Shown: one piece after another, positions 37,022-45,841 of the stretch
Position numbering within the stretch: position 1 is the first letter of the stretch
How the letters are laid out: each line of letters opens with the position of its first letter
Origin: an uncultured Alphaproteobacteria bacterium
GTDB lineage: Bacteria > Pseudomonadota > Alphaproteobacteria > HIMB59
Assembly: GCA_902599045.1 (NCBI GenBank)
Contig: CACKEA010000003.1
Coordinates: 154,350 to 218,349, forward strand
DNA: 64,000 nt
Direction of reading: 5' to 3'
The notes under the pieces: model-generated
Database searches by the model: none
What the model saw: only the letters and a program-made list of their open reading frames with translations
What the model was told of the DNA's origin: nothing
Made by a program: the position numbers and the translations under genes

Positions 37022-38293
37022 TTAAACAGCTTTGATTTTATTAGTAAATTGATTTTCAAATTTGGATAACTGAGGCATAAATTTGAACCAAGCGTCTTTT
37101 AAAGCATCCACAAATTTTTCAGTGGACTCTGGGTCGTGACATGGAGTTGGGGTTATTCGAATTCTTTCAGTGCCTTTTGGAACAGTAGGATAATTTATTG
37201 GTTGAACGTAAACTTGGTGTTCGTTTAAAAGAAAATCACTAATTTCTTTACACAATTTACTATCTCCAATTAAGACAGGTATTATATGAGAACCTGAGTC
37301 TAAAAAAGGTATTCCTGCGGATCGAAGCTCTTTTTTAACGAAATCAACATTCTCAAAAAATGTAGATCGAATTTCATTACTTTTCTTTACTTGTCTAATG
37401 CTTTCTAAACTTCCAGCAGCAACTGCAGGGCACATAGAAGTTGTAAAAATAAATCCTTTTGAGAAACTTCTGACAAAATCAATTATGGTTTCAGTCGAAG
37501 CTATATATCCGCCTGCCAGCCCAAAAGCCTTTGCTAAGGTACCATTGATTATATCAATATGTTCGGCTAATCCTCTTTGATCAGCAACACCTGCTGCATT
37601 GGGACCGTATAAACCCACAGCATGGACTTCATCCAAATAAATTAGTGCTCCATTATCTTGAGCAACTTGAATGATATCCTCTAGTGGTGCAAAATCAGCT
37701 TCCATGGAGTAGACAGATTCTAAAACAATAATTTTAGGTCGCATAAAATCAACACCTTTCAAAATATCTTTAAGGTGTTTTACATCGTTATGTCTATAAA
37801 TTGCCTTTTCTTTTTTACTAGTTCGAATACCTTCTATAAGAGAAGCGTGATTGAGTTCATCACTTAAAACTAAACAATTATCAAAAGCTGAGATAATTGA
37901 CTTAAGAGCTGATTCATTGGCACTATAGCCAGAATTAAATGCTAAAGCTCTCTCCTTTTTATGTAAAAGTGCAATTTCTTTTTCTAACTGTATATGAAAA
38001 TTTGTTGTGCCTGATATGTTTCTTGTCCCGCCGCTGCCTGCGCCTAGCTTTTCTGCAGCAGACTGCATTGCGGAAATAACATTTTTATTTTGACTCATAC
38101 CCAAATAATCATTTGAGCACCAAACATCTATTTCTTCTGTTTGGCCATTACCACTGTGTCTTGTGGCTTTAGGAAATTGTCCAGCTTTTCTCTCAATATT
38201 ATTAAATACTCTGTAATGACCTTCGTCTTTAATTTTATCAATTTCAGATTGAAGGGTACTTAAATAGTTAGACTTCCAATTATGACTTTTCAC
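37022..38293 (-). CDS. hemA: 5-aminolevulinate synthase
   Basis: ALA synthase condenses glycine and succinyl-CoA to 5-aminolevulinate, the C4 entry to heme used by Alphaproteobacteria. The 423-residue PLP enzyme has WCSNDYLGMSQN (about 57-68), GSGGTRNISGTTNFH (about 90-104), YLDEVHAVGLYG (about 221-232) and the PLP-lysine region INGTLAKAFGLAGGYI (Lys near 254). Length matches. It lies near the hem operon but on the opposite strand, upstream of trhO. Confidence 0.97.
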   Translation of the reverse strand: MKSHNWKSNYLSTLQSEIDKIKDEGHYRVFNNIERKAGQFPKATRHSGNGQTEEIDVWCSNDYLGMSQNKNVISAMQSAAEKLGAGSGGTRNISGTTNFHIQLEKEIALLHKKERALAFNSGYSANESALKSIISAFDNCLVLSDELNHASLIEGIRTSKKEKAIYRHNDVKHLKDILKGVDFMRPKIIVLESVYSMEADFAPLEDIIQVAQDNGALIYLDEVHAVGLYGPNAAGVADQRGLAEHIDIINGTLAKAFGLAGGYIASTETIIDFVRSFSKGFIFTTSMCPAVAAGSLESIRQVKKSNEIRSTFFENVDFVKKELRSAGIPFLDSGSHIIPVLIGDSKLCKEISDFLLNEHQVYVQPINYPTVPKGTERIRITPTPCHDPESTEKFVDALKDAWFKFMPQLSKFENQFTNKIKAV

Positions 38294-38356
38294 AAATACT
38301 AATGTATTTTTAACTATTCTAAAAGATACTGCAATAAAGACGCATAAAGCTTATAT

Positions 38357-39376
38357 TTAGGGGCTTTTTGTCCTATTTATCTTAGGAATTACCTCTTTGC
38401 CAATAAGTTCAATGGATTTAATTAAATTTTCATGAGTAATATCAGCAATATCCATTTGAAATTGGAATCTATCAATTCCTCCAAGAGCTTCGCTATGTCT
38501 AATAATTTTTTTCGCTACTTGATCAGGATCTCCTAAGACTATTGCACCTAATGGACCTATCTGATTATCAAATTGATCTCTAGTGACAGGGCCCCAGCCT
38601 CTTTCTTTTCCAATTTTTGTAAACATTTTATAGTAGCCCTCATAATACAAATTAATTGCATCATCCATACTATTTGCAACATAGCCTAATGAATGAAGTC
38701 CCACAGAAAGTTTTTCAGGAGGATGTCCAGCTTCTTTACCAGCTTGCCTATAAATATCTACCAAAGGTTTGAAACGGTGAGTATTACCTCCGATAATTGC
38801 AATCATTAAAGGCAAGCCCATTGATCCGGCTCTTGCAAAAGATTGAGGGGTCCCACCAACACCTAACCAGATTGGTACTGGATTTTGAATAGGTCTTGGG
38901 TAAACAGGTAAATTATTTATTGGGGGTCTAAATTTACCAGACCAACTAACAAATTCGTTTTCTCTTATATTCAGAAGCAAATTAAGTTTTTCAATAAATA
39001 AATCGTCATAATCTTTAAAATCTAAACCAAATAGAGGAAATGCTTCAGAAAATGACCCTCTACCTGCAACCATTTCTGCTCTACCACCAGATATTAAGTC
39101 AAGAGTAGATAAATTTTGAAATACACGAACAGGATCTGCTGCACTTAGAACAGTTACTGCGCTTATCAACTTTATTTTTTTTGTTTTTGCAGCAGCTGCA
39201 GATAAAATCATGAATGGAGCAGAGTCTAAAAATTCTTTTCGGTGGTGCTCGCCTATTCCAAATGAATTTAAACCAACCTCATCAGCAAAAATAATTCTAT
39301 CAATGACATTATTTATCGCTTTGACACTATCTGATCCTTCTCTTTTATCAGCAAAACTGTCTATACCTATTTCCAA
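38357..39376 (-). CDS. LLM-class flavin-dependent oxidoreductase
   Basis: This is a bacterial-luciferase-like FMN or F420 oxidoreductase. The 339-residue protein has EIGIDSFADKREG at the start, FGIGEHHRKEFLDSAP (about 40-55), VTVLSAADPVRVFQ (about 74-87), GGRAEMVAGRGSF and PVPIWLGVGGTPQSFARAG (split near 166-184). The substrate is unknown. It lies between hemA and an SDR gene on the same strand. Confidence 0.88.
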   Translation of the reverse strand: MEIGIDSFADKREGSDSVKAINNVIDRIIFADEVGLNSFGIGEHHRKEFLDSAPFMILSAAAAKTKKIKLISAVTVLSAADPVRVFQNLSTLDLISGGRAEMVAGRGSFSEAFPLFGLDFKDYDDLFIEKLNLLLNIRENEFVSWSGKFRPPINNLPVYPRPIQNPVPIWLGVGGTPQSFARAGSMGLPLMIAIIGGNTHRFKPLVDIYRQAGKEAGHPPEKLSVGLHSLGYVANSMDDAINLYYEGYYKMFTKIGKERGWGPVTRDQFDNQIGPLGAIVLGDPDQVAKKIIRHSEALGGIDRFQFQMDIADITHENLIKSIELIGKEVIPKINRTKSP

Positions 39377-39385
39377 AGCATTCCT

Positions 39386-40063
39386 CTAAAATTTTTCAGT
39401 ATTAGTTCTAATTTCAATTTCCCAAGACCAGGCTTTTTTATCTTGTTGGTAAAAGTTAAAGTATTGTATTGCAATTTCATCAGGGTGTATCATTTGATAA
39501 TTTCCAATTGGTTCTCTGCCAATTCCTCCATCAATCACAAAATGACCAATATGTATATTATGTGGGTGTAATTCCCTAGCCAATGATTGAGCTAAGCCTC
39601 TTAATCCAAACTTGCCAATTGCAAAAGATGCAGATTTAGCAAATCCTTTAATGCTTGCAGACGAGCCTGTAAAAAAAATATTTCCTTGTCCTGATTTAAT
39701 CATTCTTTTTGCTGATTCATGCGCTACTAAGAATGCCCCGTAGCTATTTACTTTTATTGATTGAAGCATCTCTTCTGGGTCATATTCTACAAAAGGTTTA
39801 ACTATTCTAAGAGATGGATTGTATATAACGATTTCTGGGGTACCAATAGTTGAGTCAGTTTGTGAGAATAAATCATGAACACTTTTATTTTCAGTTGAGT
39901 CACACTTAAAAACCAAAGCATCAGTCTCTTGTTTTAAAGAGCTAAGTTTTTCAATATTTCTTGCAGCTAGAGCAATTTTCATACCTTTTGAATGAAAGAT
40001 TCTAGCTAATGAGGCACTTAGACCTGATCCTGCACCAACAATTAAAACTGATTTCTGGCTCAT
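39386..40063 (-). CDS. Short-chain dehydrogenase/reductase family protein
   Basis: The 225-residue Rossmann protein has the nucleotide loop VGAGSGLSASLARIF (about 9-23) and GNIFFTGSSASIKGFA (about 127-142). The usual catalytic YxxxK is FAIGK here (Tyr replaced by Phe), followed by FGLRGLAQSLARELHPH, a pattern I recall as normal for one SDR subgroup. Function is unknown and activity may be altered. It lies nine bases upstream of the LLM oxidoreductase. Confidence 0.85.
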   Translation of the reverse strand: MSQKSVLIVGAGSGLSASLARIFHSKGMKIALAARNIEKLSSLKQETDALVFKCDSTENKSVHDLFSQTDSTIGTPEIVIYNPSLRIVKPFVEYDPEEMLQSIKVNSYGAFLVAHESAKRMIKSGQGNIFFTGSSASIKGFAKSASFAIGKFGLRGLAQSLARELHPHNIHIGHFVIDGGIGREPIGNYQMIHPDEIAIQYFNFYQQDKKAWSWEIEIRTNTEKF

Positions 40064-40109
40064 CTTTTGAATAATGACTAGCTATAACATATTTTTACTT
40101 AAGTACATA

Positions 40110-40139
40110 TTGACCATTAAGTCTCGCTTAAATTGTATT
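40110..40139 (+). promoter_or_regulatory. Candidate promoter of the hem operon
   Basis: TTGACC (40110-40115) and TGTATT (40134-40139) are separated by 18 bases in the 80-base space between the divergent SDR and hemC genes. Predicted initiation is near 40146, before the ATGs at 40165 and 40180. A ten-base palindrome (TACTTAAGTA, 40096-40105) lies just upstream. Confidence 0.45.
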
Positions 40140-40179
40140 AAGGTTGATTATTTGTTATTTCTTAATGTCATCATATGAT

Positions 40180-41658
40180 ATGAAAAAAATAGTTCTATTA
40201 TCAAGAAAAAGTTTTCTAGCTAAAATTCAAACACATATAGCAAAAATAGAAATTAATAAGATTAAAAAAAATTTAATCGATATTCATTACTCATCTAGTG
40301 TAGGTGATAAGGATCTTTCAGTAAAGGCTTGGGAGCAGCATGGTTTTGGAATATTTACAAATTCTCTCTCAAAGAAATTAGTTTCAAAAGAGGCAGATGT
40401 TGTAGTTCATTCATACAAAGACCTGCCTGTTAAAAATCTCAATAAAACTTCTTTTGTTTGTCTTAAAAGAGATGATCCAAGAGATATTATTCTAATAAAA
40501 AGATCATCATTAAATAAAAAAAAATTAGTAATAGGAACTTCCTCACCAAGAAGAAAATATTATTTAAAAAAATTAAAGGAATTCCTTCCATATCAGGAAT
40601 TAAAATCAATTCAAATTAGAGGTAATATTCCTTCAAGATTAGAAAAAGTTTTAAATTCCTCTAAGGAGGATGGATTATTTATAGCAAAAGCTGCTATAGA
40701 CAGAATTTTGAAATACGGCCAAAAAATTGATAAGAAAGAATATAAAAATTTTAGATTAAATTTTGAAAAGTTTGAAAAGGTTATTTTACCAATTTCTGAA
40801 TTCCCAAGCGCCGCAGCTCAGGGATGTATTGCATTAGAATTCAGGAATGATGATGAAAAAATTAAAAAAATTTTAGAAAAAATAAATCATATGCCCACTT
40901 CTGAAGATTGTTACAAGGAGAGAAAATATTTATATAAGTGGGGAGGGGGTTGCAATCTAGACATAGGGGTAACAATAGAAAATGTTTTAAATGAAAAAAT
41001 TCTATTTGCTCGAGGTAAGGACACTCAAATAAAAAAATATTTTTATGAAAAAAAATATCTCAATAGTAAGCGTGTAAGAAGAGTGAAAAATATATTTCCT
41101 TCAGACATCTCTAAATACCAGATGTTCAGGAGAGATTTGCATAAATTTAGCAAAACTCTTAAGAATAAAAACATTCTTGCAACTAGAGCAGACTTTAAAG
41201 AATTTGGTACTTTAAAAACTGTATCAAATCTTATTACTTCTGGTGTCACTTCTTGGAAAAAAATAAACAAAAAAGGTATTCTTGTAAATTCATCTCTGGA
41301 TGGTTTTGGAGAAAATTATCGTGAAATTGAAAACGTTTACAAAGGTAATCAGAACTGTACTTACAAACTCACATACAAGGAAAATAATTTAAAAAGTAAA
41401 TTTCCTATAATATCTCATTACAGTCTAACCCCTCTTATTAACGATACTACGATTGATAATTTATTTATTGCTGAGAGCTTTTATTGGATGAGCTTTTCTG
41501 CTTTCAAGATGGCTATACAGCTCAGGCCAGAAATAATGAATAAACGTAATGCATGCGGTCCTGGACAAACTTATATTCAAATTTCTAAATTTATTCCTAA
41601 AAATCAATTAAACATATATCTTACATATGAAGATTTTAAAAAATTTGAACTTAAATGA
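40180..41658 (+). CDS. hemC: Hydroxymethylbilane synthase with a C-terminal HemD-like extension
   Basis: HemC polymerises four porphobilinogen units. I prefer the ATG at 40180 (MKKIVLLSRKS), though ATG 40165 and TTG 40144 are in frame. Core motifs are VVVHSYKDLPVK (about 76-87, catalytic Asp), GTSSPRRKYYL and IRGNIPSRLEKV, FPSAAAQGCIALE (about 207-219), and the dipyrromethane-cofactor Cys in WGGGCNLDIG (about 254-263). HemC usually ends near residue 310. Here about 180 further residues follow, beginning NKNILATRADFKE and including SFYWMSFSAFKM and ACGPGQTYIQIS. These loosely resemble uroporphyrinogen-III synthase segments. A HemC-HemD fusion is inferred. Confidence 0.88.
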   Translation: MKKIVLLSRKSFLAKIQTHIAKIEINKIKKNLIDIHYSSSVGDKDLSVKAWEQHGFGIFTNSLSKKLVSKEADVVVHSYKDLPVKNLNKTSFVCLKRDDPRDIILIKRSSLNKKKLVIGTSSPRRKYYLKKLKEFLPYQELKSIQIRGNIPSRLEKVLNSSKEDGLFIAKAAIDRILKYGQKIDKKEYKNFRLNFEKFEKVILPISEFPSAAAQGCIALEFRNDDEKIKKILEKINHMPTSEDCYKERKYLYKWGGGCNLDIGVTIENVLNEKILFARGKDTQIKKYFYEKKYLNSKRVRRVKNIFPSDISKYQMFRRDLHKFSKTLKNKNILATRADFKEFGTLKTVSNLITSGVTSWKKINKKGILVNSSLDGFGENYREIENVYKGNQNCTYKLTYKENNLKSKFPIISHYSLTPLINDTTIDNLFIAESFYWMSFSAFKMAIQLRPEIMNKRNACGPGQTYIQISKFIPKNQLNIYLTYEDFKKFELK

Positions 41659-42578
41659 TTAAAAATTATTTCCCTATAGATCGATCAAATTCGATTAAAA
41701 AGAAAATGTTGATACAGCCTTTTTTTGTAGACCAAAAAGTTAATGACTCAAAAAAAATTAAAGGATTAGGTGATAATAGAAGTTGGTCATCTTCTGCTGT
41801 CATTAAGGCAATTGAGAAAGATCTTAAAAGGGGTATAAATAACATTCTTTTGTTTATTGTTCCTCTTCAAAAACAAAAAAATCCTGAAGATTTTAGCTTT
41901 CACTACGAGGTCATTAGAAAAATTAAAAAATATTTTGGCAAAGATATAGTATTGCTCATCGATACGTGCCTGTGTTCTATTACACATGATGGACATTGTG
42001 GAATTACTCATCAAAAATCTATCGATCTTATACAAACTCATTACTCCTTAGGATTAGCGGCAAATACATATCTTGAGGCAGGAGCAGATATAATAGCTCC
42101 AAGTGATATGATGAAAAACACAACAAAATACTTGAGAAAGATCTTTACACAAAATGGATTTTCTAATTCGCAGATTATGAGTTACTCAACAAAATTTAAA
42201 AGTCATTTTTACGGTCCGTTTAGAGATGTAGCAAAATCATCACCTAAAGGTTTTGATCGATCATCTTACCAGTTGCCGGTTGCAGACAAAAAAAAAGCAA
42301 TCAATAGTTCTATTAATAATGCTGCACAAGGAGCAAATTATTTAATGGTTAAACCTGGAATGACATCAATTGATTTAATTAAAGATATAAAAAAAGAAAC
42401 ATTACTTCCTACCGGGGCGTTTCAAGTAAGTGGTGAATTTGCTGGTTTGCAGATGCTTAGTAAAGCTAATTTTGGCAACTATATCGATTTACTAAGAGAG
42501 TCTTTGGTGGTCTTCAAAAGAGCACAGTCAGATTTTATTATTACTTATGGAGCAAGAGATATTGCAAAATACTTATAA
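41655..42578 (+). CDS. hemB: Porphobilinogen synthase (5-aminolevulinate dehydratase)
   Basis: HemB joins two 5-aminolevulinate molecules. The 307-residue protein has the three-Cys zinc loop DTCLCSITHDGHCG (about 97-110), the first active-site Lys in SYSTKF near 179, YGPFRDV, and the Schiff-base Lys in MVKPGM near 232. The Cys set argues for a zinc-dependent form. Its start lies in the hemC stop and its end overlaps hemE by 32 bases. Confidence 0.97.
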   Translation: MIKNYFPIDRSNSIKKKMLIQPFFVDQKVNDSKKIKGLGDNRSWSSSAVIKAIEKDLKRGINNILLFIVPLQKQKNPEDFSFHYEVIRKIKKYFGKDIVLLIDTCLCSITHDGHCGITHQKSIDLIQTHYSLGLAANTYLEAGADIIAPSDMMKNTTKYLRKIFTQNGFSNSQIMSYSTKFKSHFYGPFRDVAKSSPKGFDRSSYQLPVADKKKAINSSINNAAQGANYLMVKPGMTSIDLIKDIKKETLLPTGAFQVSGEFAGLQMLSKANFGNYIDLLRESLVVFKRAQSDFIITYGARDIAKYL

Positions 42579-43572
42579 CAAAAAATTTTACAATGCTTTA
42601 AATAAAGAAGAGCAAAAAGTACCCCCTATTTGGCTGATGAGACAAGCTGGTCGATACCATAAGCATTATAGAACTTTAAAAGAAAAGTATTCTTTTGAGC
42701 AATTATGCAAAGAGCCGGAGCTTGCTTGTGAAGTGACTCTAGGACCTATAGCTGAGTTTGACTTTGATGCCGCAATACTATTTAGCGATATACTTTTTCC
42801 TTTAGATTATTTAGGGATGGACTTGAAATTTAAACCCGGCCCTATTTTTGAAAGAAATTTAAATTCTAAAATGATATCAGAGTTTAATATTGATGAATTT
42901 GAGAATTTTATGGAATTTCAAAGCAAATCACTCAATCTTATTAGAAATGAATTGCCAAATGATAAGTCCTTAATTGGTTTTACTGGGGGGCCTTTTACTT
43001 TATACCATTTTGCAATCAGAAATAATCCTGTATCAGAAAAATTATTTCAACAAACTCTACCAATCTTAGAAGAGTTAATACATAAGAATATCCAAATTCA
43101 GTTTCAAAGTGACATAGATCTATTAATGATTTTTGATACAGAGGCTAATAATCTTAATGACGAAGAATTTGATAAATTAGTAATTCCGTTTATAAAAAAA
43201 ATTGTAGATAGTTATCCCAATAAAATTGGTTATTTCACAAAAGGAATTTCTCAAAGTAAATTAAATAAATTGCAAAGATTAGAAAATTTAAAACTAACAG
43301 TAATTGGATCCAATTTGGAAATATTTAGTGAATTACCAAAAACACATTTATCTTTACAAGGAAATTTTTCTAATAATTTACTGGCTATGGAAGATTCAAA
43401 AGCTTTTTCTAATATCATCGATGATTATTTAGAAAAGTGTATGCAAATTGATGTGTCTCACAGGTCAGGTTGGATAGCTAGCCTAGATCATGGTGTAAAA
43501 AAAACTACACCTGAGGCTAATGTTCACCTATTTATAGAAAAGATAAGAACTAAGTTATCACAAAAATCGTAA
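42547..43572 (+). CDS. hemE: Uroporphyrinogen decarboxylase
   Basis: HemE removes four carboxyl groups from uroporphyrinogen III. The 341-residue protein has WLMRQAGRYHKHYR (about 29-42), the signature FSDILFPLDYLGMDLKF (about 79-95), GFTGGPFTLYHF and a C-terminal HGVKKTTPEANV. The ATG at 42547 lies inside hemB; a TTG at 42562 would remove five residues and is also possible. Confidence 0.96.
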   Translation: MEQEILQNTYNKKFYNALNKEEQKVPPIWLMRQAGRYHKHYRTLKEKYSFEQLCKEPELACEVTLGPIAEFDFDAAILFSDILFPLDYLGMDLKFKPGPIFERNLNSKMISEFNIDEFENFMEFQSKSLNLIRNELPNDKSLIGFTGGPFTLYHFAIRNNPVSEKLFQQTLPILEELIHKNIQIQFQSDIDLLMIFDTEANNLNDEEFDKLVIPFIKKIVDSYPNKIGYFTKGISQSKLNKLQRLENLKLTVIGSNLEIFSELPKTHLSLQGNFSNNLLAMEDSKAFSNIIDDYLEKCMQIDVSHRSGWIASLDHGVKKTTPEANVHLFIEKIRTKLSQKS

Positions 43573-43581
43573 TGTTTTTCA

Positions 43582-44604
43582 ATGGCTTTTTTTAAAGGTA
43601 ATAAACTCTATGTTCATGGATCTGGTTTGAAGACAGGTATTCTGATTACAAATTTGGGAACACCAGATGAACCAACTAAATCCTCTTTAAAAACTTACCT
43701 TAAACAATTTCTTTCAGATCAACGTGTTATAGAAACACCAAAAGCTATTTGGTGGCCTATACTTAACGGTATTGTTTTAAATACTCGACCTGCAAAGTCT
43801 GCTAAAAATTATAAATCTGTTTGGACTGAAAATGGCTCTCCTCTTCTTTATCACACTAAGTCACAGTTAAATAAAATTAAAAATGTAATTAGTAAGAAAT
43901 ATGAAAATATAGTATTTGATATTGGAATGCGCTACGGTAATCCAAGTATTTCTAAAGGTTTAAATAACTTACGTAATCAAAATTGTGATCGTATAATTGT
44001 CCTACCTTTATATCCTCAATATTGTGCAGCTACAACAGGATCAACATTTGATGCAGTTGCAGAGGAATTACAAAATTGGCGTTGGGTACCTTCTCTTCGT
44101 TTCATCGGAGGCTACTACGAACATGAACTGTACATCAAAGCTCTTAAAAATAGCATTGAAGAGTTCTGGACTAAAAACGATAAACCCAAAAAAATCTTAT
44201 TTAGCTATCATGGTGTACCAAAAAAATATTTAGATAAAGGTGACCCTTATCATTGTTTTTGCAGAAAAACCACTAGATTAGTAGCTGAGGCCATGGGTTT
44301 ACCAGAAGAAAATTATATGACAACATTCCAATCTAGATTTGGACCAGCAGAGTGGCTTCAACCATACACAGATAAAACAATTGAGAGCTTGGCAAAAAAT
44401 GGCACAGACCATATTCATGTTATTAGTCCAGCTTTTTCCTCAGACTGTCTCGAAACTATAGAAGAGCTTAATGAAGAAAATAGAGAAATATTTATAGAAA
44501 ATGGTGGAAAGGAATTTGGATATATTCCTTGTCTAAATGATCGAGAAGATCATATACTCCTACTCACTTCGTTGTTAGAAAACGAATTACATGGGTGGGT
44601 ATGA
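43582..44604 (+). CDS. hemH: Ferrochelatase
   Basis: HemH inserts Fe(II) into protoporphyrin IX. The 340-residue protein has ILITNLGTPDEPT (about 20-32), LPLYPQYCAATTGSTFDAV (about 141-159), the catalytic His in FSYHGVPKKYLDKGDPYHC (about 209-227), FQSRFGPAEWLQPYT and SPAFSSDCLETIEEL, with the Glu near the end. Length is normal. Its stop overlaps the hemF ATG. Confidence 0.97.
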   Translation: MAFFKGNKLYVHGSGLKTGILITNLGTPDEPTKSSLKTYLKQFLSDQRVIETPKAIWWPILNGIVLNTRPAKSAKNYKSVWTENGSPLLYHTKSQLNKIKNVISKKYENIVFDIGMRYGNPSISKGLNNLRNQNCDRIIVLPLYPQYCAATTGSTFDAVAEELQNWRWVPSLRFIGGYYEHELYIKALKNSIEEFWTKNDKPKKILFSYHGVPKKYLDKGDPYHCFCRKTTRLVAEAMGLPEENYMTTFQSRFGPAEWLQPYTDKTIESLAKNGTDHIHVISPAFSSDCLETIEELNEENREIFIENGGKEFGYIPCLNDREDHILLLTSLLENELHGWV

Positions 44605-45416
44605 GTGATCAAATAAAAAATCAACAAATTAATGCAGAAAAGTGGTTTCGAGAGCTTCGAAATCAAATGGTTGGGTCAATACAAAAACTTGATGGGTCTG
44701 AATTTGAGGAAAAAGAATGGCAGCGACCTGGCGGAGGTGGAGGATTGATGTCATTACTTAAAGGAGAAATATTTGAAAAAGTAGGTGTAAATATATCAAC
44801 AGTACATGGTGAATTTAGTGAGGAATTTAGGGGATCAATGCCGGGAACAGAAGGAGATCCAAGTTTTTGGGCTAGTGGGATCTCAGTGGTTGCTCACATG
44901 AAGAACCCTAAAATTGCTGCAGCTCATTTTAATACTAGGTATATTACAACAAAAGGAAAACAATGGTTTGGTGGTGGTTGTGATTTAACTCCAGCGATTC
45001 CAGAAAAAATTGAAACCGATAATTTTCATCAAGGTCTTCAAAGAACATGCGCTCAACATAATCCAAATTACTATGAAAAATTCAAAAAACAATGTGATGA
45101 GTACTTTTATTTAAAACATAGAAGTGAAAGTCGAGGCATTGGAGGAATTTTTTTCGATTATATTAATACAGATTTTGAAAAGGATTTCTCATTTATAAAA
45201 GATGTTGGTCAGTTTTTTATAAATTTTGTCATTGAAAACTCTAGTAGAAAGAAAAATTTAGAATTTAATCAAATTGACTTAGATGCTCTCTCAAAAAAAA
45301 GGTCTCGCTACGTTGAATTTAATTTACTTTATGATAGAGGTACCTTATTCGGGCTAAAAACAGGTGGTAATATAGATGCTATATTAATGTCCATGCCCCC
45401 CGAAGCTAAATGGTAA
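44601..45416 (+). CDS. hemF: Oxygen-dependent coproporphyrinogen III oxidase
   Basis: HemF decarboxylates coproporphyrinogen III using O2. I chose the ATG at 44601, which overlaps the hemH stop as ATGA, rather than a GTG six bases earlier. Motifs include WQRPGGGGGLMSLLKG (about 40-55), GEFSEEFRGSMPG, FGGGCDLTPAIP (about 126-137), GIGGIFFDY and FNLLYDRGTLFGLKTGGNIDAI (split near 240-261). The choice of HemF over HemN indicates an aerobic lifestyle. Confidence 0.97.
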   Translation: MSDQIKNQQINAEKWFRELRNQMVGSIQKLDGSEFEEKEWQRPGGGGGLMSLLKGEIFEKVGVNISTVHGEFSEEFRGSMPGTEGDPSFWASGISVVAHMKNPKIAAAHFNTRYITTKGKQWFGGGCDLTPAIPEKIETDNFHQGLQRTCAQHNPNYYEKFKKQCDEYFYLKHRSESRGIGGIFFDYINTDFEKDFSFIKDVGQFFINFVIENSSRKKNLEFNQIDLDALSKKRSRYVEFNLLYDRGTLFGLKTGGNIDAILMSMPPEAKW

Positions 45417-45420
45417 TAAA

Positions 45421-45837
45421 ATGTATGAGTTATTAAAAATCTTACACATAATATCTTTTGTTTCATGGTTTGCAGGTTTATTTTATTTACCAAGACTTTT
45501 TGTTTATCATGTAGAGAATATTACTAATTCTGAGATGAGTAGTGTGTTTCAAAAAATGGAATATAAATTGCTCAAAATTATAATGAACCCAGCGATGATA
45601 TTAACTTGGGTGTTTGGCTTAGCTTTAATTCACTACGTAGGTTTTGAGTTATGGCTTTTCTTAAAAATTATTTTAGTTGTTTTACTCTCTGCCTTTCATA
45701 TGTATTTGGGAAAAATAAGAAAGAGCTTAGAGAGTAATTATCGTGAATATACCTCAAAATATCTCAGAATTATTAATGAAGTACCTACAGTTCTTTTAAT
45801 TTTAATTGTTATACTAGCAATTGTCAGACCTTTTTAA
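45421..45837 (+). CDS. hemJ: Protoporphyrinogen oxidase HemJ
   Basis: HemJ is the membrane protoporphyrinogen IX oxidase of most aerobic Alphaproteobacteria and Cyanobacteria. The 138-residue protein has about four membrane helices. The essential N-terminal His is in KILHIISFVSWFAGLFYLPR (about 6-25), HVENI follows near 30, and YKLLKIIMNPAMILTW fits the family. It completes the operon functionally: hemC, B, E, F, J and H cover the steps after 5-aminolevulinate. Confidence 0.93.
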   Translation: MYELLKILHIISFVSWFAGLFYLPRLFVYHVENITNSEMSSVFQKMEYKLLKIIMNPAMILTWVFGLALIHYVGFELWLFLKIILVVLLSAFHMYLGKIRKSLESNYREYTSKYLRIINEVPTVLLILIVILAIVRPF

Positions 45838-45841
45838 ATTT

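Noticed and set aside
45821..45841. TTG start of the MATE gene inside hemJ
   Set aside because: The ATG at 45842 follows the hemJ stop and matches normal MATE N-termini better.
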